A DNA stretch of 64,000 bases from Xanthobacteraceae bacterium. Lineage in GTDB: Bacteria > Pseudomonadota > Alphaproteobacteria > Rhizobiales > Xanthobacteraceae. Positions 34,712-45,564 of the stretch are shown one piece after another. The position numbers and the translations under genes are program-made. The DNA lies in assembly GCA_022844205.1 (NCBI GenBank), contig JALHMF010000002.1, forward strand, positions 124,001 through 188,000. The letters are read 5' to 3'. The notes under the pieces are model-generated. The model saw only the letters and a list, made by a program, of their open reading frames with translations. It searched no databases and had not been told where the DNA came from. How positions within the stretch are numbered: the stretch's first letter is position 1; every line of letters begins with the position of its first letter.

Positions 34712-36439
34712 ATGGAACACGAGACAACGCTCATCGTCACGATCGTGATGAGCCTGGTACTCGCCTTCTCGTTCGGGTTCGTCGCGACCTGGCTGAAGCT
34801 GCCGCCGCTTGTCGGATATCTCGTCGCCGGCATCGCAGTCGGCCCGTACACGCCCGGATTTGTCGTTGACGCCGGGTTGGCCAGTCAGCTCTCAGAAATC
34901 GGTGTCATCCTGCTGATGTTCGGCGTCGGGCTTCATTTTTCCGCGACCGACCTCCTCACGGTGAAGTGGGTCGCGATTCCCGGAGCGATCGTTCAAATCA
35001 CCGTCGTCACCACGATCGGAGTCCTGGTTGCAACCAGCTGGGGATGGAGCTTCGGCACGGCACTCGTGCTCGGTCTCTGTATGTCGGTCGCAAGTACGGT
35101 TGTGCTGCTGAAGGCGCTGGACGAGCGCAACCTGGTCAACTCTGCGAACGGACGCATCGCGATCGGCTGGCTGATCGTGGAAGACCTCGTCATGGTGCTC
35201 GTTCTCGTCCTGCTACCCGCGCTCGCGGGGATGCTGGGCGGCAAGACCGCCCAGGCGAACGGAATGCTGGACGGCAATCTGGCGCTCTCCATCCTGTTCA
35301 CGCTCGGAAAAGTAGGCGCCTTCGGCGCAATCGTTTTCCTGTTCGGTCCCCGCCTGGTGCCCTGGCTTTTGGGGCGCGCGGCCCGAACCGGCTCGCACGA
35401 ACTGTTCACGCTCTCCGTCCTCGCAGTGGCGCTCGGAATTGCCTTCGCGGCCTCCAAGGTATTCGACGTCTCCTTTGCGCTCGGCGCCTTCTGCGCGGGC
35501 GTCGTGCTTTCCAAATCCGACTTCAGCCATCGCGCCGCGGAGGAATCGCTGCCGCTGCAAAATGCCTTTGCGGTCCTTTTCTTTGTTTCGGTCGGAATGT
35601 TGTTCGACCCCTCGATCCTGATTCGGGAGCCACTGCATGTGCTGGCAGTGTTGGGCGTGATCCTGATCGGCAAATCCGTCACGGCCTTCTCGCTCGCGTT
35701 GATACTTGGCATGCCGGCCGGAAGTGCGCTGACCATTGCAGCGGGTCTCGCTCAGATTGGTGAGTTTTCCTTCATTCTCGCGGGGCTGGGGATGACGCTC
35801 GGTTTGCTGCCATCCGAGGGCAAGGATCTCATCCTCGCGGGCGCACTGCTGTCGATCACGCTGAATGCGCTGGCATTCACCGCCGTGAAGCCGCTGACGT
35901 TGTGGTTCAGCACCAAATTCCCGTTGACCGCGCGTGGAGAACCTGCGCGGCGCGAGCGGCTCGCTTCCCTGCAAAAAAAGCTTTCCGCGGCGAGCAAGCA
36001 AGCGCAGCCGGTCAATCTCAGCCTGCAGCCCGGCGAGATGATGAACAAGTTTCCGGTCTTTGCGAGCCTCAACCCGATTCAGCGCGCGGAACTGCTCGCA
36101 CTCTTCAAGCCACGTTCGGCGGCACCGGGCGAACGCGTGATCCGTGCGGGCGATGTGGCGAACGAAATGTTCTTCATCTCTTCAGGCGCGGTCGAAGTAT
36201 CGGTTGGCTCGCAAACCATCCATCTCGGACCAGGCGATTTCTTCGGCGAGATGGCGCTGCTCAGCGGCGGACGCCGCAGCGCCGACGTGACGGCAATCGA
36301 CTACTGCCTGTTCCTGACCCTCGACGTAAAGGACTTCCGGGATTTCATCGGTCGCCATCCCGAGCTGAAAACGACGCTGGACGAAGTCGCCCGCCAGCGC
36401 GCCGAAATGAACAAGCGGGAGACCGAACAGAACGCCTGA
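34712..36439 (+). CDS. KefB-type cation:proton antiporter with C-terminal cyclic-nucleotide-binding domain
   Basis: A 575-residue protein. About 12 membrane segments fill residues 8-405 (VATWLKLPPLVGYLVAGIAV, LIVEDLVMVLVLVLLPAL, FDVSFALGAFCAGVVLSKSD), the CPA2 Na+/H+ exchanger fold of KefB/YbaL. The usual RCK (TrkA-N) NAD domain is missing. After a linker, residues about 440-560 form a cyclic-nucleotide-binding domain: NEMFFISSGAVEVSVG, then a phosphate cassette GPGDFFGEMALLSGGRRSADV with the ribose-contacting Glu and phosphate-contacting Arg. ATG 34712 follows GGGGAA. Divergent placement from an intact cyclase suggests cAMP gating of ion exchange. Confidence 0.88.
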   Translation: MEHETTLIVTIVMSLVLAFSFGFVATWLKLPPLVGYLVAGIAVGPYTPGFVVDAGLASQLSEIGVILLMFGVGLHFSATDLLTVKWVAIPGAIVQITVVTTIGVLVATSWGWSFGTALVLGLCMSVASTVVLLKALDERNLVNSANGRIAIGWLIVEDLVMVLVLVLLPALAGMLGGKTAQANGMLDGNLALSILFTLGKVGAFGAIVFLFGPRLVPWLLGRAARTGSHELFTLSVLAVALGIAFAASKVFDVSFALGAFCAGVVLSKSDFSHRAAEESLPLQNAFAVLFFVSVGMLFDPSILIREPLHVLAVLGVILIGKSVTAFSLALILGMPAGSALTIAAGLAQIGEFSFILAGLGMTLGLLPSEGKDLILAGALLSITLNALAFTAVKPLTLWFSTKFPLTARGEPARRERLASLQKKLSAASKQAQPVNLSLQPGEMMNKFPVFASLNPIQRAELLALFKPRSAAPGERVIRAGDVANEMFFISSGAVEVSVGSQTIHLGPGDFFGEMALLSGGRRSADVTAIDYCLFLTLDVKDFRDFIGRHPELKTTLDEVARQRAEMNKRETEQNA

Positions 36440-36487
36440 ATCCTAGCCGTTTACGCTCTCCCGGATTCGTCCTAGCATCCGTCATCC

Positions 36488-37561
36488 ATGCGGGGGCGTT
36501 GGATGCGTTTGTTCGGTGGTTTCCTTGCCGCTTGCTGTGCGGCTTTCGGATTGGCGGCCAGTGCCGCCGAAGTCGAACGTCCGCCGCAATTCATTGTTTT
36601 TTCCTACGACAACTGCACCGAACTCGACCGCTGGCGCGAGCTGATTTCCTTTTCAGAGGAAATGAACCGCGACAGCCCGCGCGTGCATTTCACGTTCTTC
36701 GTCAGCGGCACGAATTTCCTCGCCGACAGAAAGCGCCATATTTATTCCGGTCCGCGCAATCCGGCGGGCGCTTCGAAAATCAATTTTGGTGGCCCGCCTG
36801 AAGACATCCGCGCCCGTATCGAACTCATCAATCGCGCGCACGGGGACGGCCATGAAATTGCTTCCCACGCCGTCGGACATTTTGACGGGCGCCAGTGGTC
36901 GGCGGCCGACTGGTCGCAGGAATTCAGTATCCACCGTTCGCTGTTCCAGAACATCGCGCGCAACAACGAGCTGGAGGATTCAGCTTCGTTTGCATTTCCG
37001 GCGGCCGAGGTCGCCGGCTTTCGCGCGCCCTATCTCAGCACCAGTCCCGGCCTGTTCGAGGCCATGCGCGAAAGCAAGTTCGCCTATGATGCGAGCGGCG
37101 TCGGTCACGCGCATGAATGGCCGGACAAAAAGGACGGCATCTGGCGTTTCAATCTAGCAAGCCTGCGGATCGCCGGCTCAGGCAAGATGACGTTGTCGAT
37201 GGATTATAATTTTTACGTCGCTCAGTCCGGCGCATTTAACAATCCTTCGCAACACGCTTTGTTTCGCGAGCAGATGCAATCGACTTACATGAATTACCTG
37301 CGCGCCAATTACACAGGGAACCGCGCGCCCGTTCACATCGGGCATCATTTCTCGACGTTCCAGGGCGGGATTTACAATCAGGCGCTGCTCGCCTTCGCCC
37401 GCACCGTTTGCGGCTTGCCGGAGGTGAAATGTGTGACTTACACGAAACTTGTGCAGTTCATGGAGAGTCTCGATCCCGAGAGGCTCGCCGCCTATCGCAA
37501 GGGTGAATTCCCGCGCGCCACATTCCCGGCTTTCGACCTGGTACGGGCAAGCACGCAATAA
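36488..37561 (+). CDS. Secreted polysaccharide deacetylase-family protein
   Basis: A 357-residue protein. A signal peptide occupies about residues 1-27 (FGGFLAACCAAFGLAASAA); ATG 36488 and ATG 36503 are both possible starts. The CE4 NodB-type motifs can be followed: SYDNCTELDRW (general base Asp), HEIASHAVGHFDG (metal-binding S-H-x-x-x-H type) and AGFRAPYLST, so the metal site looks intact. It differs from common peptidoglycan or chitin deacetylases in the long C-terminal part (VHIGHHFSTFQGGIYNQ and a CGLPEVKC pair). It starts 48 bp after the antiporter and converges with the TetR gene. The substrate is unknown. Confidence 0.85.
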   Translation: MRGRWMRLFGGFLAACCAAFGLAASAAEVERPPQFIVFSYDNCTELDRWRELISFSEEMNRDSPRVHFTFFVSGTNFLADRKRHIYSGPRNPAGASKINFGGPPEDIRARIELINRAHGDGHEIASHAVGHFDGRQWSAADWSQEFSIHRSLFQNIARNNELEDSASFAFPAAEVAGFRAPYLSTSPGLFEAMRESKFAYDASGVGHAHEWPDKKDGIWRFNLASLRIAGSGKMTLSMDYNFYVAQSGAFNNPSQHALFREQMQSTYMNYLRANYTGNRAPVHIGHHFSTFQGGIYNQALLAFARTVCGLPEVKCVTYTKLVQFMESLDPERLAAYRKGEFPRATFPAFDLVRASTQ

Positions 37562-37565
37562 CCGT

Positions 37566-38144
37566 TCAGCTTTCCTTCACGCTCTCGATCGTCTGCACCA
37601 TCATCGCTACAGCGGCGTTCTGCTCGAGGCCGGCCTGCTGAACCAGCGTTCGCCAGGTGAAGAAGCTTAATGCCAGCCGCAGCATCGCCCGCTGCTTCAC
37701 GTTCAGCTTTGCACCGAGCACCTCGTTCCAGACTTTCATGACTGGGCCGAAGCGAAGCGTGCTGATCTCCTTGGTCAACGGATGGATTTCGGCGTCGCGC
37801 AATACATTGGACAACCGCGAAGCGTTTCGTTCAAACCAGCCATAAATCGCGCTCAGCCCCGCCGTCAGCCTTTCGTTTGTATTGGCAATGTCCCTCCATG
37901 CCGCCGCATCCGGCGGCGGAAAAAGCTCTGCCGTGTGTCCCGAGCAAGCCATCAGCAGGCTGCGCTCGTCCGGGAAATGAGCATAGAGCGTGTGCCGCTG
38001 AACGCCCGCGCGCTCGGCGACCATGCTTATGTTCGTTTGCGCCGGCCCTATGGTGCTGTGCAGTTCGACGGCGGCCTCGACAATGCGCTGCCGCGTCTCA
38101 GCCTGCTGCTCCGCCCGGCGCTTCTGATGATAGGTCCGTGCCAT
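37566..38144 (-). CDS. TetR/AcrR-family transcriptional regulator
   Basis: A 192-residue TetR-family repressor. The N-terminal helix-turn-helix reads TRQRIVEAAVELHSTIGPAQ, then TNISMVAERAGVQRHTLYAHF, with the recognition helix at about residues 41-55. The C-terminal ligand domain (about 70-190) is not recognisable to me. It is divergent from the metallo-beta-lactamase-fold gene, and the 108-bp gap contains a long inverted repeat that is probably its operator. The convergent deacetylase ends 4 bp away. Autorepression together with control of the neighbouring enzyme is likely; the inducer is unknown. Confidence 0.92.
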   Translation of the reverse strand: MARTYHQKRRAEQQAETRQRIVEAAVELHSTIGPAQTNISMVAERAGVQRHTLYAHFPDERSLLMACSGHTAELFPPPDAAAWRDIANTNERLTAGLSAIYGWFERNASRLSNVLRDAEIHPLTKEISTLRFGPVMKVWNEVLGAKLNVKQRAMLRLALSFFTWRTLVQQAGLEQNAAVAMMVQTIESVKES

Positions 38145-38163
38145 GTCAATTTAGATACACTAC

Positions 38164-38207
38164 TATGTGCAATGAATATTGACAAGTCCTAAATTTCATT
38201 GCACATA
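38164..38207. promoter_or_regulatory. Inverted-repeat operator between TetR and MBL-fold genes
   Basis: TATGTGCAATGAA (38164-38176) and its exact reverse complement TTCATTGCACATA (38195-38207) are separated by 18 bp. A plus-strand -35 TTGACA (38179-38184) lies inside the repeat, with a possible -10 over 38202-38207, so repressor binding would cover the promoter of the MBL-fold gene; a minus-strand TTGTCA lies on the same bases. Thirteen matched bases in each arm is a strong palindrome for two TetR dimers or one cooperative pair. Confidence 0.75.
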
Positions 38208-38252
38208 TCTGTTCTACTAAATTTAAGGCCTCAAACCCACAGGAGAACTGTC

Positions 38253-39005
38253 ATGGAAACCAAAGTCGCTGAAATCGCCGATGGCATTTACCGCCTCTCG
38301 ACCTATGTGCCGGAGATCGCAGCCCCCGCCGGCCTCGCCTTCAACCAGTTTCTCATCCTCGGCGATGAGCCGCTGATGTTCCACACCGGCCTGCGCAAGA
38401 TGTTCCCGCTCAACCTCGAGGCGGTGCGCAAGATCATCCCGCCGGAGAAATTGCGCTGGATCACCTTCGGCCATTACGAGGCCGACGAATGCGGCGCCAT
38501 GAACGAATGGCTCAAGGTGGCGCCGAATGCGGAAATCGCTCACGGCCAGACCGGCGTCATGGTCTCCCTGAACGACATGTCGGACAAGGCGCCGCGTGTG
38601 TTGCAGGATGGGGAGGTCGTCGACATCGGCGGCAGGCGCGTCCGCTACATCGACACGCCTCACACGCCGCACGGCTGGGACGCCGGCGTTGTGTATGAAG
38701 AATCGACCGGCACGCTGCTGGTGGGCGATCTGTTCACCCAGCTCGGTGATCGCCCCGCGTTGATCCACGGCGGCGACATCGTCACTCCCGCCATGGAAGC
38801 CGAAAACATCTTCCAGTACTCGGCGCTGAATCCGGGCATGGGCGCGACGATCCGCTCGCTCGCGAAGTTCGCGCCGAAGACGCTGGCCCTCATGCACGGG
38901 CCGTCTTTTGCGGGGGACGGTGCGGCGGCGCTGCATGCGCTCGCCAATGAATACGACAACCGTCTGGCAAACCGCGTGCCGGTTGCGATCAAGAATGCGG
39001 CCTGA
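38253..39005 (+). CDS. Metallo-beta-lactamase-fold protein with flavodiiron-type (ODP) ligands
   Basis: A 250-residue MBL-fold protein, ATG 38253 with GGAG 7 nt upstream. In place of the usual HxHxDH motif it has FGHYEADECGA, the H-x-E-x-D arrangement of flavodiiron oxygen reductases and ODP-type oxygen sensors. Further ligands are probably in AHGQTG (His), VGDLFTQLGDRP (bridging Asp) and ALMHGPSF (His). No flavodoxin domain follows, so it would need a partner to act as a reductase; an oxygen- or NO-sensing role is also possible. The adjacent TetR regulator probably controls it. An ordinary hydrolase activity cannot be excluded. Confidence 0.85.
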   Translation: METKVAEIADGIYRLSTYVPEIAAPAGLAFNQFLILGDEPLMFHTGLRKMFPLNLEAVRKIIPPEKLRWITFGHYEADECGAMNEWLKVAPNAEIAHGQTGVMVSLNDMSDKAPRVLQDGEVVDIGGRRVRYIDTPHTPHGWDAGVVYEESTGTLLVGDLFTQLGDRPALIHGGDIVTPAMEAENIFQYSALNPGMGATIRSLAKFAPKTLALMHGPSFAGDGAAALHALANEYDNRLANRVPVAIKNAA

Positions 39006-39110
39006 TCATGCAGGCAGCAGAACAGCAGAAGGTGCGCGGGGCCGCAGAGAGCGGTCCCGCCCCTTGCGGGCAGAACTGCGCGACGTGTCCGGTAAAACTG
39101 GAATGTGGAG

Positions 39111-39200
39111 TGGCGGAGAGGGTGGGATTCGAACCCACGATACGGTTTCCCGTATGCCGCATTTCGAGTGCGGTGCTTTCAACCGCTCAGCCACCTCTCC
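39111..39200 (-). tRNA. tRNA-Ser (anticodon CGA)
   Basis: A minus-strand cloverleaf of 90 nt with a seven-pair acceptor stem (GGAGAGG with CCTCTCC), D-arm TGAGCGGTTGA, anticodon loop containing CTCGAAA (anticodon CGA, reading UCG), a long variable arm (ATACGGGAAACCGTAT) that marks class II serine tRNAs, and a T-arm GGGTTCGAATCCC. The 3' CCA is encoded. It stands alone between the MBL-fold gene and rplU, on the opposite strand to both. Confidence 0.96.
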
Positions 39201-39335
39201 GTGGTCCGAAAAAACGCTTCGATGCAAGCGCGGTTGATGCCCGGTAGATAAAGGACGGGGGGATAACAGACAAGCGAAGGCCCCGATTTCACGGGCTTTT
39301 GCGGCGCTGCTGGCTCGCGCGGCAAAATGGGCAGG

Positions 39336-39361
39336 AAGGGGCCATTTCAGCCCCTTTTCTT
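39336..39361 (+). terminator. Probable intrinsic terminator upstream of rplU promoter
   Basis: AAGGGGC (39336-39342) pairs with GCCCCTT (39350-39356) around a 7-nt loop and is followed by TTCTT. It would stop plus-strand transcripts arriving before rplU. It abuts the predicted rplU -35 box. The remainder of 39006-39474, outside this hairpin, the tRNA and the promoter, shows no gene. Confidence 0.55.
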
Positions 39362-39388
39362 GACAGTCCTGGCTGTTCCCCCCATAAG
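39360..39388 (+). promoter_or_regulatory. Predicted promoter of rplU-rpmA
   Basis: A consensus -35 TTGACA (39360-39365), a 17-bp spacer and a -10 CATAAG (39383-39388) are placed about 87 bp before the rplU start, leaving a GC-rich leader of roughly 80 nt. The -35 box is perfect, the -10 weak. Confidence 0.55.
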
Positions 39389-39474
39389 CATCGCCGAAAG
39401 CGCGGGTCCACGGGTCCGCGCGCTTTATTGCCGGCCAAAGCAGCGGCCAGCACCCAAAATTCGGAAATACGACG

Positions 39475-39924
39475 ATGTTCGCAGTCATCAAGACGGGCGG
39501 TAAGCAATTTCGGGTCGCCGCCGAAGAAACGCTCCAGGTCGGCAAGCTCGACGCCAAGCCGGGCGATATTGTCACCTTTCCCGTCATCATGATGGGCGGC
39601 GACAAGCCCTCGATCGGCTCGCCCATGGTTTCCGGCGCGACGGTCGCCGCCGAAGTGGTGGACCACAAGCGTGGCGACAAGGTCATCGCCTTCAAGAAGC
39701 GCCGCCGCCAGAATTCCAAGCGCAAGCGGGGCTATCGGGACAGCTTCACGCTCATCCGGATCACCGAGATCCTGAGCGACGGCAAGCAGCCCAACATGAC
39801 CGCAAGGCCGAAACCGCAGCCAAAACCAAAAGCGGCCAAGGCCGAAGGTGAGGAAGACGCCAAGCCGAGGGCGAAAGCCAAGGCGAAAACGAAAGCCCCA
39901 GCCAAGAAAGCAAAAAAGAAGTAA
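39475..39924 (+). CDS. rplU: 50S ribosomal protein L21 with long basic C-terminal tail
   Basis: bL21 of the large ribosomal subunit, beginning MFAVIKTGGKQFRVAAEETL and containing FKKRRRQNSKRKRGYRDSFT followed by LIRITEI, both diagnostic. The core covers about residues 1-103. A further 46 residues are almost entirely Lys, Ala and Pro (KPQPKPKAAKAEGEEDAKPR, then KAKAKTKAPAKKAKKK). Such tails occur in some alphaproteobacterial L21 proteins and are probably disordered and RNA-binding. The start is ATG 39475. rpmA follows after 57 bp. Confidence 0.97.
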   Translation: MFAVIKTGGKQFRVAAEETLQVGKLDAKPGDIVTFPVIMMGGDKPSIGSPMVSGATVAAEVVDHKRGDKVIAFKKRRRQNSKRKRGYRDSFTLIRITEILSDGKQPNMTARPKPQPKPKAAKAEGEEDAKPRAKAKAKTKAPAKKAKKK

Positions 39925-39981
39925 TCCCTTCACCAGACACTGGTGTGGTGTTAAAAACGAAGAGAATTTCGGAGCAGAGCG

Positions 39982-40254
39982 ATGGCACATAAGAAAGCAG
40001 GCGGTTCCTCCCGCAACGGGCGCGACTCGGCGGGCAAACGACTCGGCGTGAAGCGTTTCGGCGGCGAGCAGGTTATTGCCGGCAACATTCTTGTCCGTCA
40101 GCGCGGCACCAAGATGCACGCCGGCCCCAATGTCGGCATCGGCAAGGACCACACCCTGTTCGCGCTCGTGAACGGAGAAGTGAAATTCCGCTCCGGCCTC
40201 AAAGACCGCGTAACGGTAGCCGTAGTCCCGATGCCGGAGGCTGCAGCCAAATAA
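39982..40254 (+). CDS. rpmA: 50S ribosomal protein L27
   Basis: bL27, 90 residues, beginning [20 protein letters not shown]; its N-terminus reaches the peptidyl-transferase centre. Conserved [20 protein letters not shown] and [20 protein letters not shown] follow. The start methionine immediately precedes the mature family N-terminus, so no Firmicutes-type propeptide is present. The gene is cotranscribed with rplU. The structured 120-bp gap behind it separates it from the GNAT-obgE genes. Confidence 0.98.
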   Translation: MAHKKAGGSSRNGRDSAGKRLGVKRFGGEQVIAGNILVRQRGTKMHAGPNVGIGKDHTLFALVNGEVKFRSGLKDRVTVAVVPMPEAAAK

Positions 40255-40255
40255 A

Positions 40256-40367
40256 CGGTGGAGATTAGCGAAGAATCCACCGGTAACTCGTCAAACCGGT
40301 GGACCTTCCAAAGAGCGGTCCAGTTCAAGGGGAGACGGGTTACGTCTCCCCTTCGCATTTTGGAAGG
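40256..40367 (+). promoter_or_regulatory. Candidate cis-acting RNA with mutually exclusive hairpins before GNAT-obgE
   Basis: Three complementary arms occur in series: CGGTGGA (40256-40262), TCCACCGGT (40276-40284) and ACCGGTGGA (40295-40303). Arm 2 can pair with arm 1 (7 bp) or with arm 3 (9 bp, perfect), but not both. Next, CCTTCCAAA (40304-40312) pairs perfectly with TTTGGAAGG (40359-40367), which includes the Shine-Dalgarno of the GNAT gene. Inside that helix AGGGGAGACG (40328-40337) and CGTCTCCCCT (40343-40352) form a 10-bp hairpin. The tail TTCGCATTTT is a poor U-run, so translation control or partial termination is more likely than a full terminator. Confidence 0.6.
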
Positions 40368-40375
40368 AGCCTGTG

Positions 40376-43154
<2,779 letters not shown>

Positions 43155-43155
43155 G

Positions 43156-44433
43156 ATGAACGCGCGCTCCGATATCGATATTCATGCGCTAATGCTCGAC
43201 ATGGGCAAGCGCGCCCGTACAGCCGCGCGCAAGCTCGCGCTCGCGGCCCCGGAGAAAAAGACGGCCGCGCTGCGCGCGGCCGCGAAAGCCGTCCGCGAAA
43301 GCGCTTCGGCGATCTTGCAGGCGAATGCCGAGGACATTTCCTCGATCCAGGCGGAGAAAGCGACGCCCGCTTTCCTCGACCGGCTTTCGCTCGATGCGAA
43401 GCGGATAGAAGGAATTGCTGAAGCCGTTGAGGTCGTGGCCAATCTGAAAGACCCCGTCGGCGACGTAATTGCCTCCTGGACTCGTCCGAACGGCATGACG
43501 ATCGAGCGCGTGCGCACGCCGCTCGGCGTGATCGCGGTCATCTTCGAAAGCCGTCCGAACGTCACCGCCGATGCAGGCGCGCTCGCCTTCAAGGCGGGCA
43601 ACGCGGTAATCCTGCGCGGCGGCTCGGAAGGTTTCCAGTCATCGCAGGCGATTCACGCGGCGATGGTGCGCGGGTTGAAAAGCCAGGGCCTTCCCTCCGA
43701 CGCGATCCAGCTTGTGCCGACGCGCGACCGCGCGGCGGTGGGCGAAATCCTCACCGGTCTAAATGGCACGATCGATGTCGTGGTCCCGCGCGGCGGCAAG
43801 GACCTCGTCGCGCGCGTAGAGAAAGAAGCGCGCGTTCCTGTGTTCGCGCATCTCGAAGGCATCTGCCACGTCTATGTGCACGCGCCCGCCGACCTGGAGA
43901 TGGCGAAAAAGATCGTGCTGAACGCCAAGATGCGCCGCACCGGCGTATGCGGTTCGGCGGAAACGCTGCTCGTGGACCGCGCGCTGGCCGGCACGCATCT
44001 CAAACCGCTCGTTGAAATGCTGATCGCTGCCGGTTGCGAAATCCGCGGCGACGATGCGACCCGCGCCATCGACAAGCGTGTGAAGGCCGCCACCGAGCAG
44101 GATTGGTCGACGGAATATCTCGACGCGATCATCTCGGCGAAAGTGGTGAATGGAGTTCAGGACGCCATAGAACACATCGAGCAATACGGCTCGCATCATA
44201 CGGATTCTATTGTCACCGAAGACAAGGAGGCAGCGGAAAAATTCCTGAACGAAGTTGACTCCGCCATCGTGCTCCACAACGCCTCGACCCAATTCGCCGA
44301 CGGCGGCGAATTCGGCTTCGGCGCCGAGATCGGCATCTCCACCGGCCGGATGCACGCACGCGGCCCGGTCGGCGTCGAGCAGCTCACTTCGTTCAAATAT
44401 CGCGTTCACGGCGCGGGACAGACGCGGCCGTGA
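43156..44433 (+). CDS. proA: Gamma-glutamyl phosphate reductase
   Basis: ProA reduces glutamyl 5-phosphate to glutamate semialdehyde with NADPH and works with ProB in proline synthesis. The 425-residue aldehyde-dehydrogenase-like protein shows [20 protein letters not shown], the catalytic cysteine in [13 protein letters not shown] and the C-terminal [28 protein letters not shown] block. The start is ATG 43156. The stop overlaps the nadD GTG. Confidence 0.97.
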   Translation: MNARSDIDIHALMLDMGKRARTAARKLALAAPEKKTAALRAAAKAVRESASAILQANAEDISSIQAEKATPAFLDRLSLDAKRIEGIAEAVEVVANLKDPVGDVIASWTRPNGMTIERVRTPLGVIAVIFESRPNVTADAGALAFKAGNAVILRGGSEGFQSSQAIHAAMVRGLKSQGLPSDAIQLVPTRDRAAVGEILTGLNGTIDVVVPRGGKDLVARVEKEARVPVFAHLEGICHVYVHAPADLEMAKKIVLNAKMRRTGVCGSAETLLVDRALAGTHLKPLVEMLIAAGCEIRGDDATRAIDKRVKAATEQDWSTEYLDAIISAKVVNGVQDAIEHIEQYGSHHTDSIVTEDKEAAEKFLNEVDSAIVLHNASTQFADGGEFGFGAEIGISTGRMHARGPVGVEQLTSFKYRVHGAGQTRP

Positions 44434-45029
44434 CCGGCGCCGGCAGACTCCTCATCGCACCCGGCATGCGCATCGGACTGCTCGGGGGCAGTTTCAATCC
44501 CGCGCATGAGACACACCGCGCGATCAGCCTGCTGGCACTACGCCGTCTCAGACTCAATCGTGTTTGGTGGATGGTCAGCCCCGGCAATCCGTTGAAGGAT
44601 GCAGCCGGCCTGAAACCGCTCAGTGAAAGGCTCGCACACGCCCGGGAGACCGCCACGCATTCGAAAATCGATGTCACGGCCATCGAAACGTCGCTTCACA
44701 CACGCTACACATTCGATACCGTCTCGAAGCTGACGGAACAATATAAGGACATCCGCTTTGTATTCCTGATGGGCGCGGACAATCTTGCTCAACTCCATCT
44801 GTGGAAGCGCTGGCGCGAACTGGCAAACCTTATTCCCCTTGCGGTTGCCGATCGTGCCGGATGGAGTTTGCGCGCCCTCGCCTCTCCGGCTGCCATCGCC
44901 TTGTCACAAGCGCGTTTGCCAGAACAAAATGCCGGCTCACTCGCAGCGTCCTCCGCTCCTGCCTGGGTTTTCCTGCACGGCTTGAAGTCGGCCATGTCCT
45001 CGACCAAGCTGCGATCCACCGGTTCCTGA
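44430..45029 (+). CDS. nadD: Nicotinate-nucleotide adenylyltransferase
   Basis: NadD joins ATP and nicotinate mononucleotide to make deamido-NAD. The 199-residue product has the nucleotidyltransferase signature [18 protein letters not shown] (HxGH-type region is shifted to HETH), the conserved [28 protein letters not shown], and the C-terminal [10 protein letters not shown] motif. The annotated GTG 44430 overlaps proA by 4 bp; an internal ATG (MRIGLLGG) 12 codons later is an alternative. rsfS follows after a 73-bp gap. Confidence 0.94.
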   Translation: MTGAGRLLIAPGMRIGLLGGSFNPAHETHRAISLLALRRLRLNRVWWMVSPGNPLKDAAGLKPLSERLAHARETATHSKIDVTAIETSLHTRYTFDTVSKLTEQYKDIRFVFLMGADNLAQLHLWKRWRELANLIPLAVADRAGWSLRALASPAAIALSQARLPEQNAGSLAASSAPAWVFLHGLKSAMSSTKLRSTGS

Positions 45030-45102
45030 TACCAGAAGGATTGTAACCATTCCTCCAAAGCGCGTAAAATCAAAGCGGCGCCGCGAATCACCCAAGTCCC
45101 GG

Positions 45103-45552
45103 ATGAAGTCGCGCAAGCCAAAACATGGGAAGGTTTCCAAACCGAAGAGGCAGAAAATCCTTTCAAACCTCGCTACCCAAGCGAAACCGCGCAAGCGGGT
45201 TGTTTCCAAAGATGCCCGAGCCGAGGCGACACTCGCGCTGATCCTGTCCCGGCTTGATGACGCAAAAGCAACCGGAACCGTCACCATCGACCTCTCCGGA
45301 AAATCCACCCTCGCCGATTACATGGTTGTCTCCTCCGGCCGCTCGCACCGCCATGTCAGCGCGATCGCGGATCAATTGACGGAGGCCCTGCACAAGGGCG
45401 GCAACAAGCGCGTTCGCGTCGAGGGGCTGCCCCATTGCGACTGGGTTCTCGTCGATGCGGGCGACGTGATCATTCATGTGTTCCGGCCTGAAGTGCGCGA
45501 TTTCTACAATCTCGAGAAGATGTGGACCCGGACGCGTTCCGAGGAAAATTGA
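45103..45552 (+). CDS. rsfS: Ribosome silencing factor RsfS
   Basis: RsfS (RsfA/YbeB family) binds L14 and blocks subunit joining when nutrients are limiting. The 149-residue product contains LADYMVVSSGRSHRHVSAIA and WVLVDAGDVIIHVFRPEVRD, then FYNLEKMW, the family core, from about residue 40. The first ~38 residues form a lysine/arginine-rich extension (MKSRKPKHGKVSKPKRQK). No start codon with a better ribosome site lies nearer the core, so I keep ATG 45103. The order nadD-rsfS-rlmH is widely conserved. Confidence 0.94.
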   Translation: MKSRKPKHGKVSKPKRQKILSNLATQAKPRKRVVSKDARAEATLALILSRLDDAKATGTVTIDLSGKSTLADYMVVSSGRSHRHVSAIADQLTEALHKGGNKRVRVEGLPHCDWVLVDAGDVIIHVFRPEVRDFYNLEKMWTRTRSEEN

Positions 45553-45564
45553 GACGGTTCGTTC

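Noticed and set aside
39006-39725. A long minus-strand frame over the tRNA-Ser and the start of rplU
   Set aside because: It runs through a well-formed tRNA and through rplU coding sequence on the other strand; its translation shows no family pattern.
40328-40361. Calling the 10-bp hairpin before the GNAT gene a simple intrinsic terminator
   Set aside because: The following TTCGCATTTT is not a proper U-run and the hairpin is nested in a helix that pairs with the Shine-Dalgarno, so a regulatory fold is the better reading.
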